Positions 27,574 through 39,100 of a stretch of 64,000 bases of DNA are shown here, in pieces; position 1 is the first letter of the stretch, and the number at the start of each line of letters is the position of its first letter. The position numbers were made by a program, and so were the translations under genes. The stretch is from Cedecea neteri. Its GTDB lineage: Bacteria > Pseudomonadota > Gammaproteobacteria > Enterobacterales > Enterobacteriaceae. Below the pieces are notes generated by a model. That model was not told the origin of the DNA, did no database searches, and saw only the letters and a program-made list of their open reading frames with translations. The stretch covers positions 4,812,444-4,876,443 of the forward strand of contig NZ_CP009451.1 of assembly GCF_000757825.1 (NCBI RefSeq), in the 5' to 3' direction.

Positions 27574-29103
27574 GTGATTAGTGATTTAATTAAAAAGGAT
27601 TTCTCTTACTCCAGGAGAATTAACTTTCTGTTTGTTATTATTGTTGCCGTGCTAATTGTTTTTAGCTCAATAATCTCCTATGTAAGTTATAATCACCAGA
27701 AAACCACATTAAATGAAGAGAACGAGGGTTTTGTACACAATATTGCAACGTTCTACCTGGAGCAGCAGCTAAAAACCTTAGAGAATGCGCTATGGCAAAA
27801 CTCTATTATGCTGAATAACAATTACGTTGAGGCACTGGTCAAGTCTGAAGACGAAGAACTGGAGAAAAAACTCACGACGTCAATCTCAATGCTGCCTGTC
27901 GTTTCAGGGTATATTATTGCTACGCGCGATGGCCGCTATAACAGTATCCCCAAATCTTACGTCGACAGTAATTATATTCTAGCGGGGCGAGACTGGTACG
28001 AACGCCTTAGTGCGAAAAACTCATTTGTTAACTACTCCCAAATTTATGCTAATGCGATAGATAAATCGCCGGTGGTGACGATTGCCAAACTGCTGCATGA
28101 CGATAAAGGCGAGCGCTATGGCGTGTTTGCTATGGATCTGAATCTGATCAATATGAGCTACGTGCTGCGCCAGCTTGAGAGCCCGAGTGAAGGGCACTTC
28201 TCGATTGTCGATCGCCAGGGGCGAGCCATCCTGGATGCAGACAGCGATGCAATAGGCACCCCGACTGTCCCGCAGGCAGCCATTGAGCGAATGACCAACG
28301 GACTTGGTTCATTTCACGACAACGTCACCAGCAAGCGTTATTACTATTATTCTTTCTCTAACCCCGACTGGTTTGTCGTCTTTACCGTTAAGGATAAAGT
28401 AATAGATGAGCACACCTTCTACTATGTCTGGGTTATTTGGGTGGCATTCGCCTTCTGCCTGACCATTTATTCATTGTTGTGGGTCTTTATGCGCCATTCG
28501 ATCAAATCGATGATCGTGGATATCGTTTCGATGATGCGCTTTGGTCGGCTTGAGTTAAAGAATGATGTAGATAAGCAAATTTTAAATGAGATTAATGAAA
28601 GCAGTCAGCAAATTAAAAATGCAAAAAGTGCTTCACTAACGGATGGTCTCACCGGCCTGCTTAATCGTCGAAGCTTTGATAATGATATTAATTATTTGTT
28701 AACCCGTAAAGCTCCCTTTAGCCTCGGAATTATCGATATTGATAACTTCAAAAAAATAAACGACGGATACGGTCATCTTGTTGGCGACACGGTTTTGAAA
28801 GTTATCGCTGATATGGGCATGGGGCTGCTGGACGATTACGCGAAGCTTTATCGTTACGGCGGGGAAGAAATTGCCTTTATTTACTTCTCCGATAATCAGG
28901 TTAAAGCCATGGAAATTATGGAGTGCTGGCGTAAACAGGTGGAAAGTAAAACCTGGCGTGAGCAAGGACTGACCGTCACCTTCAGCGGAGGGGTTTGCCC
29001 GTGGCGCGGAGAGGGCTACGAGGCGCTTATCGAGAAAGCTGACAGGCTGCTTTATAAGGCAAAATCCAGTGGTAAAAATAAAGTGGTTATCGCGACCAGC
29101 TAA
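27574..29103 (+). CDS. Membrane diguanylate cyclase with periplasmic Cache-type sensor
   Basis: A 509-residue predicted cyclic-di-GMP synthase. A membrane helix covers residues 16-40, a periplasmic sensor about 45-275 has dCache-like features (SGYIIATRDGRY, GRDWYERL, VVTIAKLL, GVFAMDLNL), a second helix covers about 283-308, and a GGDEF domain runs about 345-505. The active site reads YGGEEI near residue 430, of the accepted GG[D/E]EF type. No RxxD inhibitory site is seen five residues upstream. The GTG at 27574 is used; the ribosome site is weak. An EAL gene follows after 27 bases. Confidence 0.9.
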   Translation: MISDLIKKDFSYSRRINFLFVIIVAVLIVFSSIISYVSYNHQKTTLNEENEGFVHNIATFYLEQQLKTLENALWQNSIMLNNNYVEALVKSEDEELEKKLTTSISMLPVVSGYIIATRDGRYNSIPKSYVDSNYILAGRDWYERLSAKNSFVNYSQIYANAIDKSPVVTIAKLLHDDKGERYGVFAMDLNLINMSYVLRQLESPSEGHFSIVDRQGRAILDADSDAIGTPTVPQAAIERMTNGLGSFHDNVTSKRYYYYSFSNPDWFVVFTVKDKVIDEHTFYYVWVIWVAFAFCLTIYSLLWVFMRHSIKSMIVDIVSMMRFGRLELKNDVDKQILNEINESSQQIKNAKSASLTDGLTGLLNRRSFDNDINYLLTRKAPFSLGIIDIDNFKKINDGYGHLVGDTVLKVIADMGMGLLDDYAKLYRYGGEEIAFIYFSDNQVKAMEIMECWRKQVESKTWREQGLTVTFSGGVCPWRGEGYEALIEKADRLLYKAKSSGKNKVVIATS

Positions 29104-29130
29104 GAAAAGCCTGCACTAAGGAGTTGTTAC

Positions 29131-29895
29131 ATGGAGAAAAGCGCTGAGTTCATCGTTAATCGCGTGATGAAGAATAACTTCAGCATGGCTTTTGAGTCGT
29201 TGCTACAGCCTATTTTCGACACATCAAGTTTTAAGTGTGTCGGAACCGAAATGCTCATCCGGGGCGTGCATCGCCGGGCCCTTGTCGCCCCGGATCTGTT
29301 TATTCACCGTCTGGAAGACAACGGCGGCATCGTTTCTTTGGGTGAGCATATTATCGCCACGGCTTTTAGCTACATGAAAGACGTCATCATGCCGCATAAC
29401 AGCAGCTATTTAATGCACCTTAATCTTTCACCCGTGCAGTTGAATGACGTCGGTTTCGCCGGACGGGTTATTGCCCTCGCAGTGCAGCGCTCTGTGCCCG
29501 TGCAGCGCATCGTGTTTGAGATAACGGATAACCATCTTCCGTTAGATGACGCCGGGCGTGAAAATGCCGTTCGCCTTCGCGAGGCTGGCTTCTTGCTGGC
29601 GTGGGATGATATTCACAGCGTTGAGCAGCTGCAGGACAGGCTGGCCCAGGTGGATACGAACTTCATTAAGCTCGACCGCTCCTGTTTCAAGGCGACGTGC
29701 AGTGAGGAAACGCTGCGTATTGTCAGACGTGCGCAGGAGAGTGAAGTGGATGTTATTGCCGAAGGGGTGGAAACCTTTTCGCAGATGCAAATGCTGTTCA
29801 ATAACAATGTCAGAATGGCACAAGGCTATCTTTTCTCGCGCCCCCTCGATCGGGACAGTTTTCGCCATAAGCATTTGCTGACGCCGGAAACCTGA
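29131..29895 (+). CDS. EAL-domain protein, probable cyclic-di-GMP phosphodiesterase
   Basis: A 254-residue stand-alone EAL domain. Expected metal and substrate residues are seen: Glu in TEMLIRG near 39 (EML in place of EAL), Asn in HLNLSP near 97, Glu in VFEITD near 130, the Asp pair in WDDIHS near 153, Lys in IKLDRS near 173, and Glu in AEGVET near 204. The loop 6 motif DDFGTG is altered to DDIHSV, so activity may be reduced. With the GGDEF gene just upstream it forms a synthesis-degradation pair. E. coli lacks both at this site. Confidence 0.85.
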   Translation: MEKSAEFIVNRVMKNNFSMAFESLLQPIFDTSSFKCVGTEMLIRGVHRRALVAPDLFIHRLEDNGGIVSLGEHIIATAFSYMKDVIMPHNSSYLMHLNLSPVQLNDVGFAGRVIALAVQRSVPVQRIVFEITDNHLPLDDAGRENAVRLREAGFLLAWDDIHSVEQLQDRLAQVDTNFIKLDRSCFKATCSEETLRIVRRAQESEVDVIAEGVETFSQMQMLFNNNVRMAQGYLFSRPLDRDSFRHKHLLTPET

Positions 29896-29938
29896 TTCCC
29901 TAGTGAGCCTGCTCACGGCAGGCTCGCTTCACCGCAAA

Positions 29939-30235
29939 TCAGAACACTTTCTTGAAAGGCTTCACTGCAACATGAGCGTACACGCCTGCGGCGACATACG
30001 GGTCGGCGTCAGCCCAGGCCTTTGCCTCTTCAAGGGAGGCAAACTCGGCAATCACCGTTGACCCTGTGAAACCTGCCGCGCCAGGGTCGTTGCTGTCGAC
30101 GGCTGGCATCGGGCCTGCGGTGAGCAAGCGGCCTTCATCGCGCAGCAGCTGGAGACGGGCAAGGTGAGCAGGGCGGACCGACAGACGTTTTTCCAGCGAG
30201 TCGGCAATATCTTCAGCATAAATGACGTACAACAC
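29939..30235 (-). CDS. yciI: YciI family protein
   Basis: A 98-residue protein of the YciI family (dimeric alpha-beta barrel ferredoxin-like fold), exactly the E. coli length, with the conserved [13 protein letters not shown] and [10 protein letters not shown] segments that hold the conserved histidine. Function is not established. The GTG at 30235 is chosen because an aagga site lies nine bases ahead; the GTG six bases upstream is too close to it. Confidence 0.93.
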   Translation of the reverse strand: MLYVIYAEDIADSLEKRLSVRPAHLARLQLLRDEGRLLTAGPMPAVDSNDPGAAGFTGSTVIAEFASLEEAKAWADADPYVAAGVYAHVAVKPFKKVF

Positions 30236-30390
30236 GGGCACACTTCCTTCTTGATGTTGGGTTGTAAACCACGGTAAGTGAATGCCGTGCAGACTGCAAT
30301 TGAAAGATAAACAGGATGTTAAATCCTTGAGATAATTAAGGGAAAAGTGCTTAGTGAGCAGGAAAAAATGCCTCTCAGGACGATGCGTTG

Positions 30391-30420
30391 TTGAATATGA
30401 TTGCTATTTGCATTTAAAAT
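30391..30420 (+). promoter_or_regulatory. tonB promoter with overlapping Fur-type site
   Basis: The stretch gaatatgattgctatttgc (about 30393-30411) is nearly identical to the E. coli tonB promoter segment that overlaps a Fur box. TTGAAT at 30391 and TAAAAT at 30415 are 18 bases apart. Iron-dependent repression is inferred from this match. Confidence 0.65.
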
Positions 30421-30458
30421 TGTCGTCTCTTAAAGATACTGAAACCATTATGACGTCA

Positions 30459-31181
30459 ATGACCCTTGATTTACCTCGCCGCTTTCCGTGGCCGACTCTT
30501 CTCTCCGTCGGGATTCATGGTGCCGTTGTGGCCGGGTTGCTCTACACCTCGGTACATCAGGTTATTGAGTCCCCAGCGCCTTCGCAGCCCATCAGCGTCA
30601 CGATGGTCGCTCCGGCTGACCTTGAGCCTGCGGTTGTTCCGCCCCCGCCACAGCCGGTAGCGGAACCCGAGCCTGAACCTGAGCCAGAACCGATTCCTGA
30701 GCCGCCGAAAGAAGCCCCGGTGGTCATCCACAAGCCGGAGCCTAAACCCAAGCCGAAGCCTAAACCGGTGAAAAAAGTCGAGCAGCCGAAGCGTGAAGTT
30801 AAGCCGGTTGAAACTCGGGCGGCTTCTCCGTTTGAAAACAACGCTCCGGCACAGCCATCGCCAACCCCGGCGGCAAAACCGGCGCCAGCAGCACCGGCAC
30901 CGTCGGTGAATACCGGGCCACGTGTGCTCAGCCGCGACAGGCCACAGTACCCGGCGCGTGCCTTTGCGCTGCGTATGGATGGCAACGTACGCGTGAAGTT
31001 TGACGTGGATGCTGATGGCCGCGTGAACAACGTGGAGATCCTTTCCGCTCAGCCTGCGAATATGTTCGAACGTGAGGTTAAGCAGGCGATGAAAAAATGG
31101 CGCTACGAAAGCGGTAAGCCTGGGCAGGGCATTACCGTCAACATCAAGTTCCGCATTAGCGGCGGTGCAAGCGTGGATTAA
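30459..31181 (+). CDS. tonB: Energy transducer TonB
   Basis: Links the ExbBD proton-driven motor to outer membrane siderophore and cobalamin receptors. It is 240 residues (E. coli 239). An N-terminal membrane helix covers about 12-33 with the SVGIHG (SHLS-type histidine) element, then a Pro-Glu and Pro-Lys repeat region of about residues 65-110 that spans the periplasm, and a C-terminal domain from about 150 ([19 protein letters not shown]). The ATG at 30459 gives MTLDLPRR as in E. coli; an in-frame ATG three codons earlier (30450) is also possible. Confidence 0.95.
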   Translation: MTLDLPRRFPWPTLLSVGIHGAVVAGLLYTSVHQVIESPAPSQPISVTMVAPADLEPAVVPPPPQPVAEPEPEPEPEPIPEPPKEAPVVIHKPEPKPKPKPKPVKKVEQPKREVKPVETRAASPFENNAPAQPSPTPAAKPAPAAPAPSVNTGPRVLSRDRPQYPARAFALRMDGNVRVKFDVDADGRVNNVEILSAQPANMFEREVKQAMKKWRYESGKPGQGITVNIKFRISGGASVD

Positions 31182-31198
31182 TCTCCACTCGTTCATCA

Positions 31199-31232
31199 AA
31201 AAGGCTGCACATGAAAATGTGTGGCCTTTTTT
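31199..31232. terminator. tonB terminator
   Basis: An aaaaggctgcaca / tgtgtggcctttt hairpin with a tgaaaa loop lies 17 bases after the tonB stop and ends in a T run. The A run on the left would allow it to work in both directions. Confidence 0.88.
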
Positions 31233-31456
31233 CTTTTCTGACTTCTTTTTATTTTATTGTTGATTATTATTCGAACGACTTTTGATTTTTATTAAAAACA
31301 GTAATTTAGTTATTCTCATGTCACTTATCCTAAATTTTAAAATAGACTTATCGCAAATTAACTACCAATAATAATAGGATTTTAATTTAAGACTTTTCTT
31401 ATTTGAGTGTGGGCTGGCATACTTAAATGAAATGAAAAAAAACTTACTTTAACTTT

Positions 31457-33118
31457 ATGCGCCACTACCATAAAGCCGTTCTTTTGTACGCGCTATCTTA
31501 TTATCCTTTGAGCTATGCCGCACCGCTAACGCCTGCCGACAGGGATACGGTTCTCCAACAGCAGCAGGATTTATTGCTGCAAAATCAGCAGCAGCGTGAA
31601 GAGATCCAGCGAAGCCTCAAGCCCCGACTGGCAAGCCCAGCAGCGGGGCCAGAGCAGGGACCCTGTTTTACAATCCGCCAAATCATTATTGATAACGCCA
31701 CGCTGCTTTCCGTGCGTGACCAGAACAGATTAATCACTCCCTATATTAATCAATGCCTCGGCATGGCGAAGATCAATAATCTTACGCGTGATATTTCTGA
31801 CTGGTATATCAGCCGCGGATATATTACCAGCCGCGCATTTCTGACCGAGCAGGATTTGTCCGGAGGCACGCTGCATATTGCCGTGCTGGAAGGGAAGCTA
31901 CAGGCCATTCACATAGAAGGGGCTTCTTCGCGTCAGCTTAAAATGGCTTTTCCTGGGCTTGAAGGAAAAATACTCAACCTGCGCGATATTGAACAGGGCA
32001 TGGAACAAATTAACCGGCTGCGGGCCACGCCGGTACAAATTGAAATATTGCCTGGCGAGAAAGCGGGTGAGTCGATTGTTAATCTCACCGCAACCCCGGA
32101 ATTCCCGCTATCGGCCGCGCTGGGATTTGATAATAGCGGGCAAAAAAGTACCGGCACCGGGCAGCTTACCGGCTCGCTGACCGCCAATAACCCGGTAGGG
32201 CTGGCCGATAAATGGTTTGTCAGCGGCGGGCGAAGCAGTGACTTTGCCAATGACTACGACGCGCAAAGTTTTCAGGCCGGAGTCAGCGTGCCCTGGGGCT
32301 ATAGCCTGGTCGATTACAGCTACAGCTGGAGCGACTACCTCACCACCCTCAACAACAAAGGCTATCTGTGGCGTTCCACAGGGAGAGCCGAAACGCATCG
32401 CCTGAATCTCTCGCACGTGCTTTACCGAAACGGCGATCTGAAAACCGCCGCCACCATAGGCCTGACTCACCGCCTCAGCCGTAACTACCTCAATGACGCG
32501 CCGCTGCTCAGCAGCAGCCGCAAGCTCACCAGCCTGCAGTTCGGCCTTAACCATACGCAGAAAATTGGCGGCGGCGTGGCGACCTTTAACCCGTCATTCA
32601 GTCACGGCGTGCCGTGGTTCGGTGCCGAAAACGATAATGACAAACGTGATGATGCGCCAAGAGCCGGGTTCAAAAAATGGAGCCTGAGCGGCAGCTTCCA
32701 GCGCCCGCTGACGCAAAAAATCTGGTGGCTAACCAGCGTTTATGGGCAGTGGTCACCGGACCGACTTTACGGCAGTGAACGCTTAACGATAGGCGGTGAA
32801 AGCTCCGTTCGCGGCTTTAAAGAGCAATACCTTTCCGGCGACAACGGCGGGTATCTTCGCAACGAGCTGAGCTACTCCTTGTTCAGCCTCCCTTATCTGG
32901 GCGAAGTCAGCCTGAACGCAGCAGTGGACGGCGGCTGGCTGCGCAATGACAACGACGATCGGCAGGCCTCCGGGACATTGTGGGGCGCCTCGGGCGGCAT
33001 CACCGTGGTCGGGCGCTACTACTCCAGCCAGTTCACGGTTGGCTCGCCAATTCACTACCCGGGCGATCTGGCCCCGGATCATCTCGTGATTTATTACCGC
33101 CTGGGCCTGGCAATTTAA
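31457..33118 (+). CDS. cdiB: Two-partner secretion outer membrane transporter (CdiB/FhaC/ShlB family)
   Basis: Outer membrane Omp85-superfamily channel that exports the giant partner encoded just downstream. It is 553 residues. A signal peptide covers about 1-22, then a helix region, two POTRA domains about 72-215 (CFTIRQIIIDNATLL; LEGKLQAIHIEG), and a 16-strand barrel domain. The loop 6 VRGF motif is present near residue 450 (SSVRGFKEQ). The stop lies nine bases before cdiA. Naming it cdiB rather than fhaC or shlB rests on the CDI organisation of the partner and on the immunity gene behind it. Confidence 0.92.
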   Translation: MRHYHKAVLLYALSYYPLSYAAPLTPADRDTVLQQQQDLLLQNQQQREEIQRSLKPRLASPAAGPEQGPCFTIRQIIIDNATLLSVRDQNRLITPYINQCLGMAKINNLTRDISDWYISRGYITSRAFLTEQDLSGGTLHIAVLEGKLQAIHIEGASSRQLKMAFPGLEGKILNLRDIEQGMEQINRLRATPVQIEILPGEKAGESIVNLTATPEFPLSAALGFDNSGQKSTGTGQLTGSLTANNPVGLADKWFVSGGRSSDFANDYDAQSFQAGVSVPWGYSLVDYSYSWSDYLTTLNNKGYLWRSTGRAETHRLNLSHVLYRNGDLKTAATIGLTHRLSRNYLNDAPLLSSSRKLTSLQFGLNHTQKIGGGVATFNPSFSHGVPWFGAENDNDKRDDAPRAGFKKWSLSGSFQRPLTQKIWWLTSVYGQWSPDRLYGSERLTIGGESSVRGFKEQYLSGDNGGYLRNELSYSLFSLPYLGEVSLNAAVDGGWLRNDNDDRQASGTLWGASGGITVVGRYYSSQFTVGSPIHYPGDLAPDHLVIYYRLGLAI

Positions 33119-33127
33119 GGTAAAGAT

Positions 33128-36100
33128 ATGGATAAGCACCCCGTTGGATTAGCAAAGCGCCTGTTAAGTTACCTCGTCATGTGCCTGATTGCCGGGCAGC
33201 CGGTGTTTCCGGCGGTGGCGGCGACAATTAACCCGGTTACGCCGGGTGCGCAGATGGATCAGGCCGGAAACGGCGTGCCGGTGCTAAACATTGCCACGCC
33301 AAACCAGGCGGGGATCTCCCATAACCAGTTCCAGGACTACAACGTCGGCAAAGAGGGGCTGATCCTTAACAACGCCACCGGGCAGTTGACCCAAACCCAG
33401 CTTGGCGGGTTTATCCAGAACAACCCGAATCTCAAAGCTGGCCAGGAAGCCACTGGTATTATCAACGAGGTTATCGGTGGTAACCGTTCTCAGCTGCAGG
33501 GGTATACCGAAGTGGCTGGGAAAGCGGCCAACGTGATGGTCGCTAACCCTTACGGCATTACCTGTAACGGCTGCGGGTTTATTAATACCCCCAATGCCAC
33601 CCTGACCACGGGCAAGCCTCAGTTTGATGCGGCCGGGAATCTGCTCGCGCTGGACGTCAGCAAAGGCAGCATCACGGTAGAAGGCCAGGGCCTGGACGCC
33701 AGCAAAAGCGACGCGCTGTCGATTATTGCCCGGGCAACGGAGGTTAACGCCGGGATTCATGCCAAAGATCTCAAAGTGACCGTGGGCGCCAACCGCGTTT
33801 CATCTGGTGGTGCAGTTACGCCGATAGCCGGAGAAGGATCTGCGCCCGTGGTTGCCGTTGATACCGGTACGCTGGGCGGAATGTATGCCAATCGCATTCA
33901 CCTTGTTTCCAGCGATAAAGGCGTAGGCGTCAACCTCGGTAATCTTAACGCTCGCCAGGGCGACATTACCCTCGATGCCAACGGCAAGCTGGTGGTCAAT
34001 AACAGCCTCGCGAGCGGCAACCTTACGGCGCAGGCCGATAGCGTTGTGCTGAGCGGGGAGCACAAAAGCGGGGGCGCAGCGCAGGTCAATAGCCGTTCTG
34101 ACATCACCTTAGCCAACGGCCAATTAGCCAGCGACCAGAACATCACGCTGAACGGTAATGGGAAGCTGGCGCTGAATAACGGCACGCTGACCGCAGGCAA
34201 TAACATTCATTTAAATGCCGCAGCAATAAGCTCAGACGCTGCCAGTGAAGCTAACTCTGGCGGTGCGATTCACGCCAGCGCGGCTACACGCATGGACAAT
34301 GCCGGTAAGCTGACGGCGGGCGGCGACGTTGCGTTATCTGCTGACCAACTGGCAAATAGCGGCCAACTCACCGCCAACGGCGCATTAAGCGTCAAAGCAG
34401 GGAATTTTAACAATAGCGGGAACGTGCAGGCGCAGCACAACGTTCAGCTTGAACTCGGCACGTTCAACCATAGCGGCCAGCTGCTGGCTGGCACAGGGCT
34501 CACGGTTTCAACCGGGGATGCGTGGATCGACGGCATGCTCAGCAGCGGCGGCGACCAGAACGTCAGCAGTAAAAATGCGCTGAACGTTGGCCGTAATGGT
34601 CAGCTTTTGAGTAACGGCAAGCTGGCGCTTCAGGCCGATAGCTTTAGCAATGCCGCCACGGTGAATGGCAGGCAGGATGTCTTGCTAAGCAGCAGGCTGT
34701 TTAACGGTCAACAGGGAAGCTTGCTGGCCAGCGGCGGTCATCTTCAGCTGTTTGCACAGGAAATGCAGAGTGCCGGGCAAATTACCTCGCTGGGTGGGCT
34801 GACATTCGAGGGCGACCGGTTAAAAACCCTTGCTGGCGGGCAGGTGCAGTCGCAGGGCGACATGTTGCTGCAGGCGAGGGATTCCGCCTTCCTGGCAGGA
34901 ACGCAGGCCGCCAAAGGCGATCTTACGGTGAGCACTGGCACTTTTACACACGCCGGGAGCACCAGGGGAAACAACGTTTCACTGCGGGCAAAACAGCTTG
35001 AAACCAGCGGCAGTCTCCAGGCCGACGGCACAATGTCTCTTAGCGCGGACAACATTGTGCAGCAGGCTGGTGGTGCACTACTGGCTCAAAAGAACCTGCA
35101 GCTTAGTGGCAACAGCTTCACCAACCGTGGCTCGCTGGACAGCGATGCCTTAACGCTAGCTATCACCGGGCACATCGCTAACCAGGGCGACGGCAGAATC
35201 ACCGCCCGCCATGGCCTGACGAGCACATCAGAAACCTTCCATAACGAGGGGCAACTGGCGGCGAGCTCGCTTGATTTGTCTGTCCATAACGACCTGACCA
35301 ACAACGGTAGCGTACTGGCCGAGAAGAGCCTGAGCGTAACGGCGCCGGTACTCAACAATACCGGGCAGCTCGGGGGCTCATCGCTCACGCTGGATACCAC
35401 CTCTTTAGATAACAGCGGGCTGCTTCAGGGTGGGCAGATCCTGACGTTAACCGCCGCAGATCTGACTAACCGCAGCGGCGGGAAAGTCATCAGCGGCAGC
35501 GGGCTTGAGCTTAGTATTCCGCAGTTAACCAATGCCGGGCTGATTTCGGTAAAACAGGGGCTGGCTATTGAGAGCCTGATGTTAGCCAACAGCGGCAATA
35601 TCGAATCGCAGGCGATGACGCTGAACGTGGGGCAGCAGTTCGACAACCTGACCGGCGGCGTGCTGCTGGCAGAAAAAACGCTGCATCTTTCCAGCGCTAA
35701 TGCTAATAACGCCGGCAGTCTTCAGGGCAAAAACCTGACGATCGATGCGGGGCAATGGAATAACAGCGGTCTGGTCACCGCAAACGAGCGCTTAACGGCC
35801 AGCGTCAGCGGGGAGCTGAAGAACAGCCCGGATGGGAAAATCATCGTCGGCAAGCCAGACAGCCAGGGCGCGATTGTGGGCGGGCAGTTTGATCTGACGG
35901 CTGGGCGCGTCACGAACAAGGGCTGGCTGCAAAGCGGTGGCGGCCTGATCCTCACCGTGCAGGAACTGGCGAACGCTGGCGTGATTTCTGCCGCTCAGGC
36001 GGCGGCAATAGAAGGCATGACGCTGGGCAACCAGGGCCGTATTGAAGCGCAGGATCTGCAGCTAAAACTTCGTGAAAAAGTGAATAACTTTACCGGTGCG

Positions 36101-39100
36101 GTGCTGGTGGCAACGCGCAATCTGCAGCTCACCACGCCTGAGCTGGATAATACCGGCAAGCTGATTGCTGACAGCGCGGTTGTGGACGCACAAAACCTGA
36201 CTAACACCGGCTTGCTGCAGGGGAATTCAACGCTAACCGCCAGAGGCGATATCTTTAATAACGCAGCTGGCGGGGAAGTACTGGCCGGGGGGACTCTGGC
36301 ACTCAATGCTCGCCAGATGACTAACTCGGGCAATGTTCAGGCTGACGCTGCGACGCTAAACGCCGGTCAACTCGCCAACGGCGGCAAGCTGCTCGGCTTA
36401 TCCATCCTCAATCTGACCGCCACAGACAGCGTTTCCAATACCGGCAAAATTCTTGGCAAAGACAAGCTGGCTCTAAGCAGCGGAAGCCTGGAAAACCAGG
36501 GTACGCTGGCCGCCGCAGACCTCAGCGTGGAAAGCCAGCGTAACGTGAATAATGGCCTGTTACAGGGCGAAAAATCGCTACGCCTTAACGCCACGTCGCT
36601 CAATAACCTCCAGCAAGGAAAAATCATCAGCGGCAGCGGCCTGACGCTGGCTATCCCGGAGCTGAATAACGCCGGGCTGATTTCGGTTGAACAAGGGCTG
36701 GTCATTGACGGCGCGAACCTCACCAACAGCGGCAACATTGAAGCCAGCGATACAAACCTGACCGTTGACGCCCTGGCGAACGGCGGACTCATCCAGGGGA
36801 ATCAGTCTCTTCGCTATCGGGGCAATAAGCTGACGAATACCGATACAGGCCAGCTTTTAAGTGACGGAGACATCGCCGTTAGCGCTTCCAGGCTGGAGAC
36901 TGCGGGGCGTGTACAAGGCAGAAATATCACGCTGACCGGTGGGGCTCACGGGGGTGAAAATACAGGGCAGATACTCGGCCGCGACGCGCTCAATATCTTG
37001 TTCGACGGCGCGTTTAACAACGGCGGTCGGCTTATCAGCCAGAACCAGTTGAACCTGAACGCGGGCCTTCTTGAGAATAGCGGCGTTATCGTGGCCGCTA
37101 AGCAGATTCAGCTGGCCGGTGAAAGCTTTAACAACTCCGGGCAAGTTATAGGTGACAACGTCACACTTCATTCCGTTAAGGGGCAAAACGACGGCCTGCT
37201 GCAGGGGGATAGCGGCCTGCAGCTCAGCGTTACGCAGTTTGGCAATGGTGCGGCTGGAAAAGTGCTGGCCGGGGGTGGGCTTGATATCAGCGGCATTCAG
37301 CTGAGCAACGACGGTGTGCTGCAGGGGCAAAGGCTTACGCTGCAAGGCGGAGATCTCACCAACGCCGGCTCGCTGTCTGGTAAAGATGCGCTTTCAATCA
37401 AGACCGATAAATCGGTCACCAACGATGGGCAGCTTCTGAGTCAGGGAGAGCTGCAGCTTTCAACCGGCCAGCTTAATAATAATGGCGTACTTGCCGCGGC
37501 AAAGGTGGGCGTTCAGGCCGACACGCTTAACAATACGGGAACGCTGCAGAGCAATAGCGCGCTGGAGCTTCACAGCGCCGCAGCGACAAACAGCGGCACG
37601 CTGCTGGCGAAGCAGGCGCTGAATCTCATCGGCACAAGCCTTAACAACAGCGGCACCGTTCAGGGCAACACGCTTTCGATTGCCGCACAAAACGGATTAA
37701 CCAACCAGGCCACAGGTAAACTGCTGGCAGCCGACACGTTTGACTTCAATGGCGACGCGTTAACCAATAACGGCGTCGTTGCGGCGGATAACGCGCGTCT
37801 GGCGGTCAACATCTTCAATAACGGCGGGCTGATTCAGGGCAATAATGGCCTGTCGCTTTCCGGGGCAGAAGCAAAGCGGCCCCAGGCAATGTTTATGCGA
37901 AGTTTCGCCGTGGCTCAATCTCCGGCAGTTCGCGTCCTGAATAACCTGAGCGGTGGCAGGCTATTAAGCGGCGGCAAGCTGGACATTGCCGCATCCGATG
38001 TCAATAACACGGGATCTGTTCAGTCCCACGAAAATCTGACATTTACCGCTGACAGCCTGAATAACCAGGGCAGGCTTTCTGCCGGGAATTTGACGCTAAA
38101 TATTGCCCGGCAGCTGAATAACCAAAACGGCGGCGTAGTCGCCGCGAATAATCTCGAGCTAAACAGCCGCCGGATTGATAACCAGGGCGTGCTGCAGGGC
38201 GACAATACGTTGGCGCTGAATACTCCGGAGTTCAACAACCTTGCTGGCGGCCAATTAATAACGGGGAGTTCGCTTAGCCTGACGATCCCGCAGATGGTTA
38301 ACCTTGGCCTCATCTCCGTGAAGGAGGCGTTAACGCTTTCAGGCGCGAGCCTGGACAACCAGGGCACGCTGCAAGGCGGCAGCCTGACGCTGAACTTTAC
38401 GGGCAGCATTCTCAACCGTAACGCGGCAAAACTCCTGGCAGAGAAAGGCCTTTCTGCGCAAACGGCAGACCTGAAAAACGCTGGCACGCTGCTGGGCGAC
38501 ACCGTTGAGGTTAACGCCAACACGATAAATAACGGCGGATTGCTGCAGGGTAATTCTGCGCTGAAGGTGGGCTCTGACACGTCATCAGCGCTGACGCTGA
38601 CGAATCAGAAAGACGGGAGAGTGCTAACCGGCGGGCAACTGGCGATTAATGCTGACCAAATTAGCAATGCGGGCGTGATTCAGGGGCAGCAGCTGGGCGT
38701 GAAGGCCGCCAGCTGGAACAATAGCGGCAGCGCGCTTGGCATTAACGGACTGACGGCTCAGGTTGATAACCAACTTACTAACGGCGGACAGTTACTAAGC
38801 CAGGGCGTAAGCCGGATAACGGCGGGAACGTTAAACAACACCGGAGCACTGTTGGGCGAAGGCAACCTCGATCTTACGCTGGCGTCCGGCCTGGCAAATA
38901 CCGGGTCGATGACGGCCAACGGTGCGGTGACCGTTACTGCTCCGGTCATGCTAAACCAGGGGCAGATAGTAGCGAAAAATCTCTCCCTCAGCGGTAGTTC
39001 GCTCAATAACAGCGGTTATATCAGCGGTGTCGAAGGGCTGGGACTCTCGCTGGGCGGCAACCTGGATGTGCAAACCGGCGGAAAGCTGCTGACCAATGGT

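Noticed and set aside
30471..31199. A 242-codon minus-strand frame opposite tonB
   Set aside because: An Arg-rich mirror of the Pro-rich tonB coding sequence.
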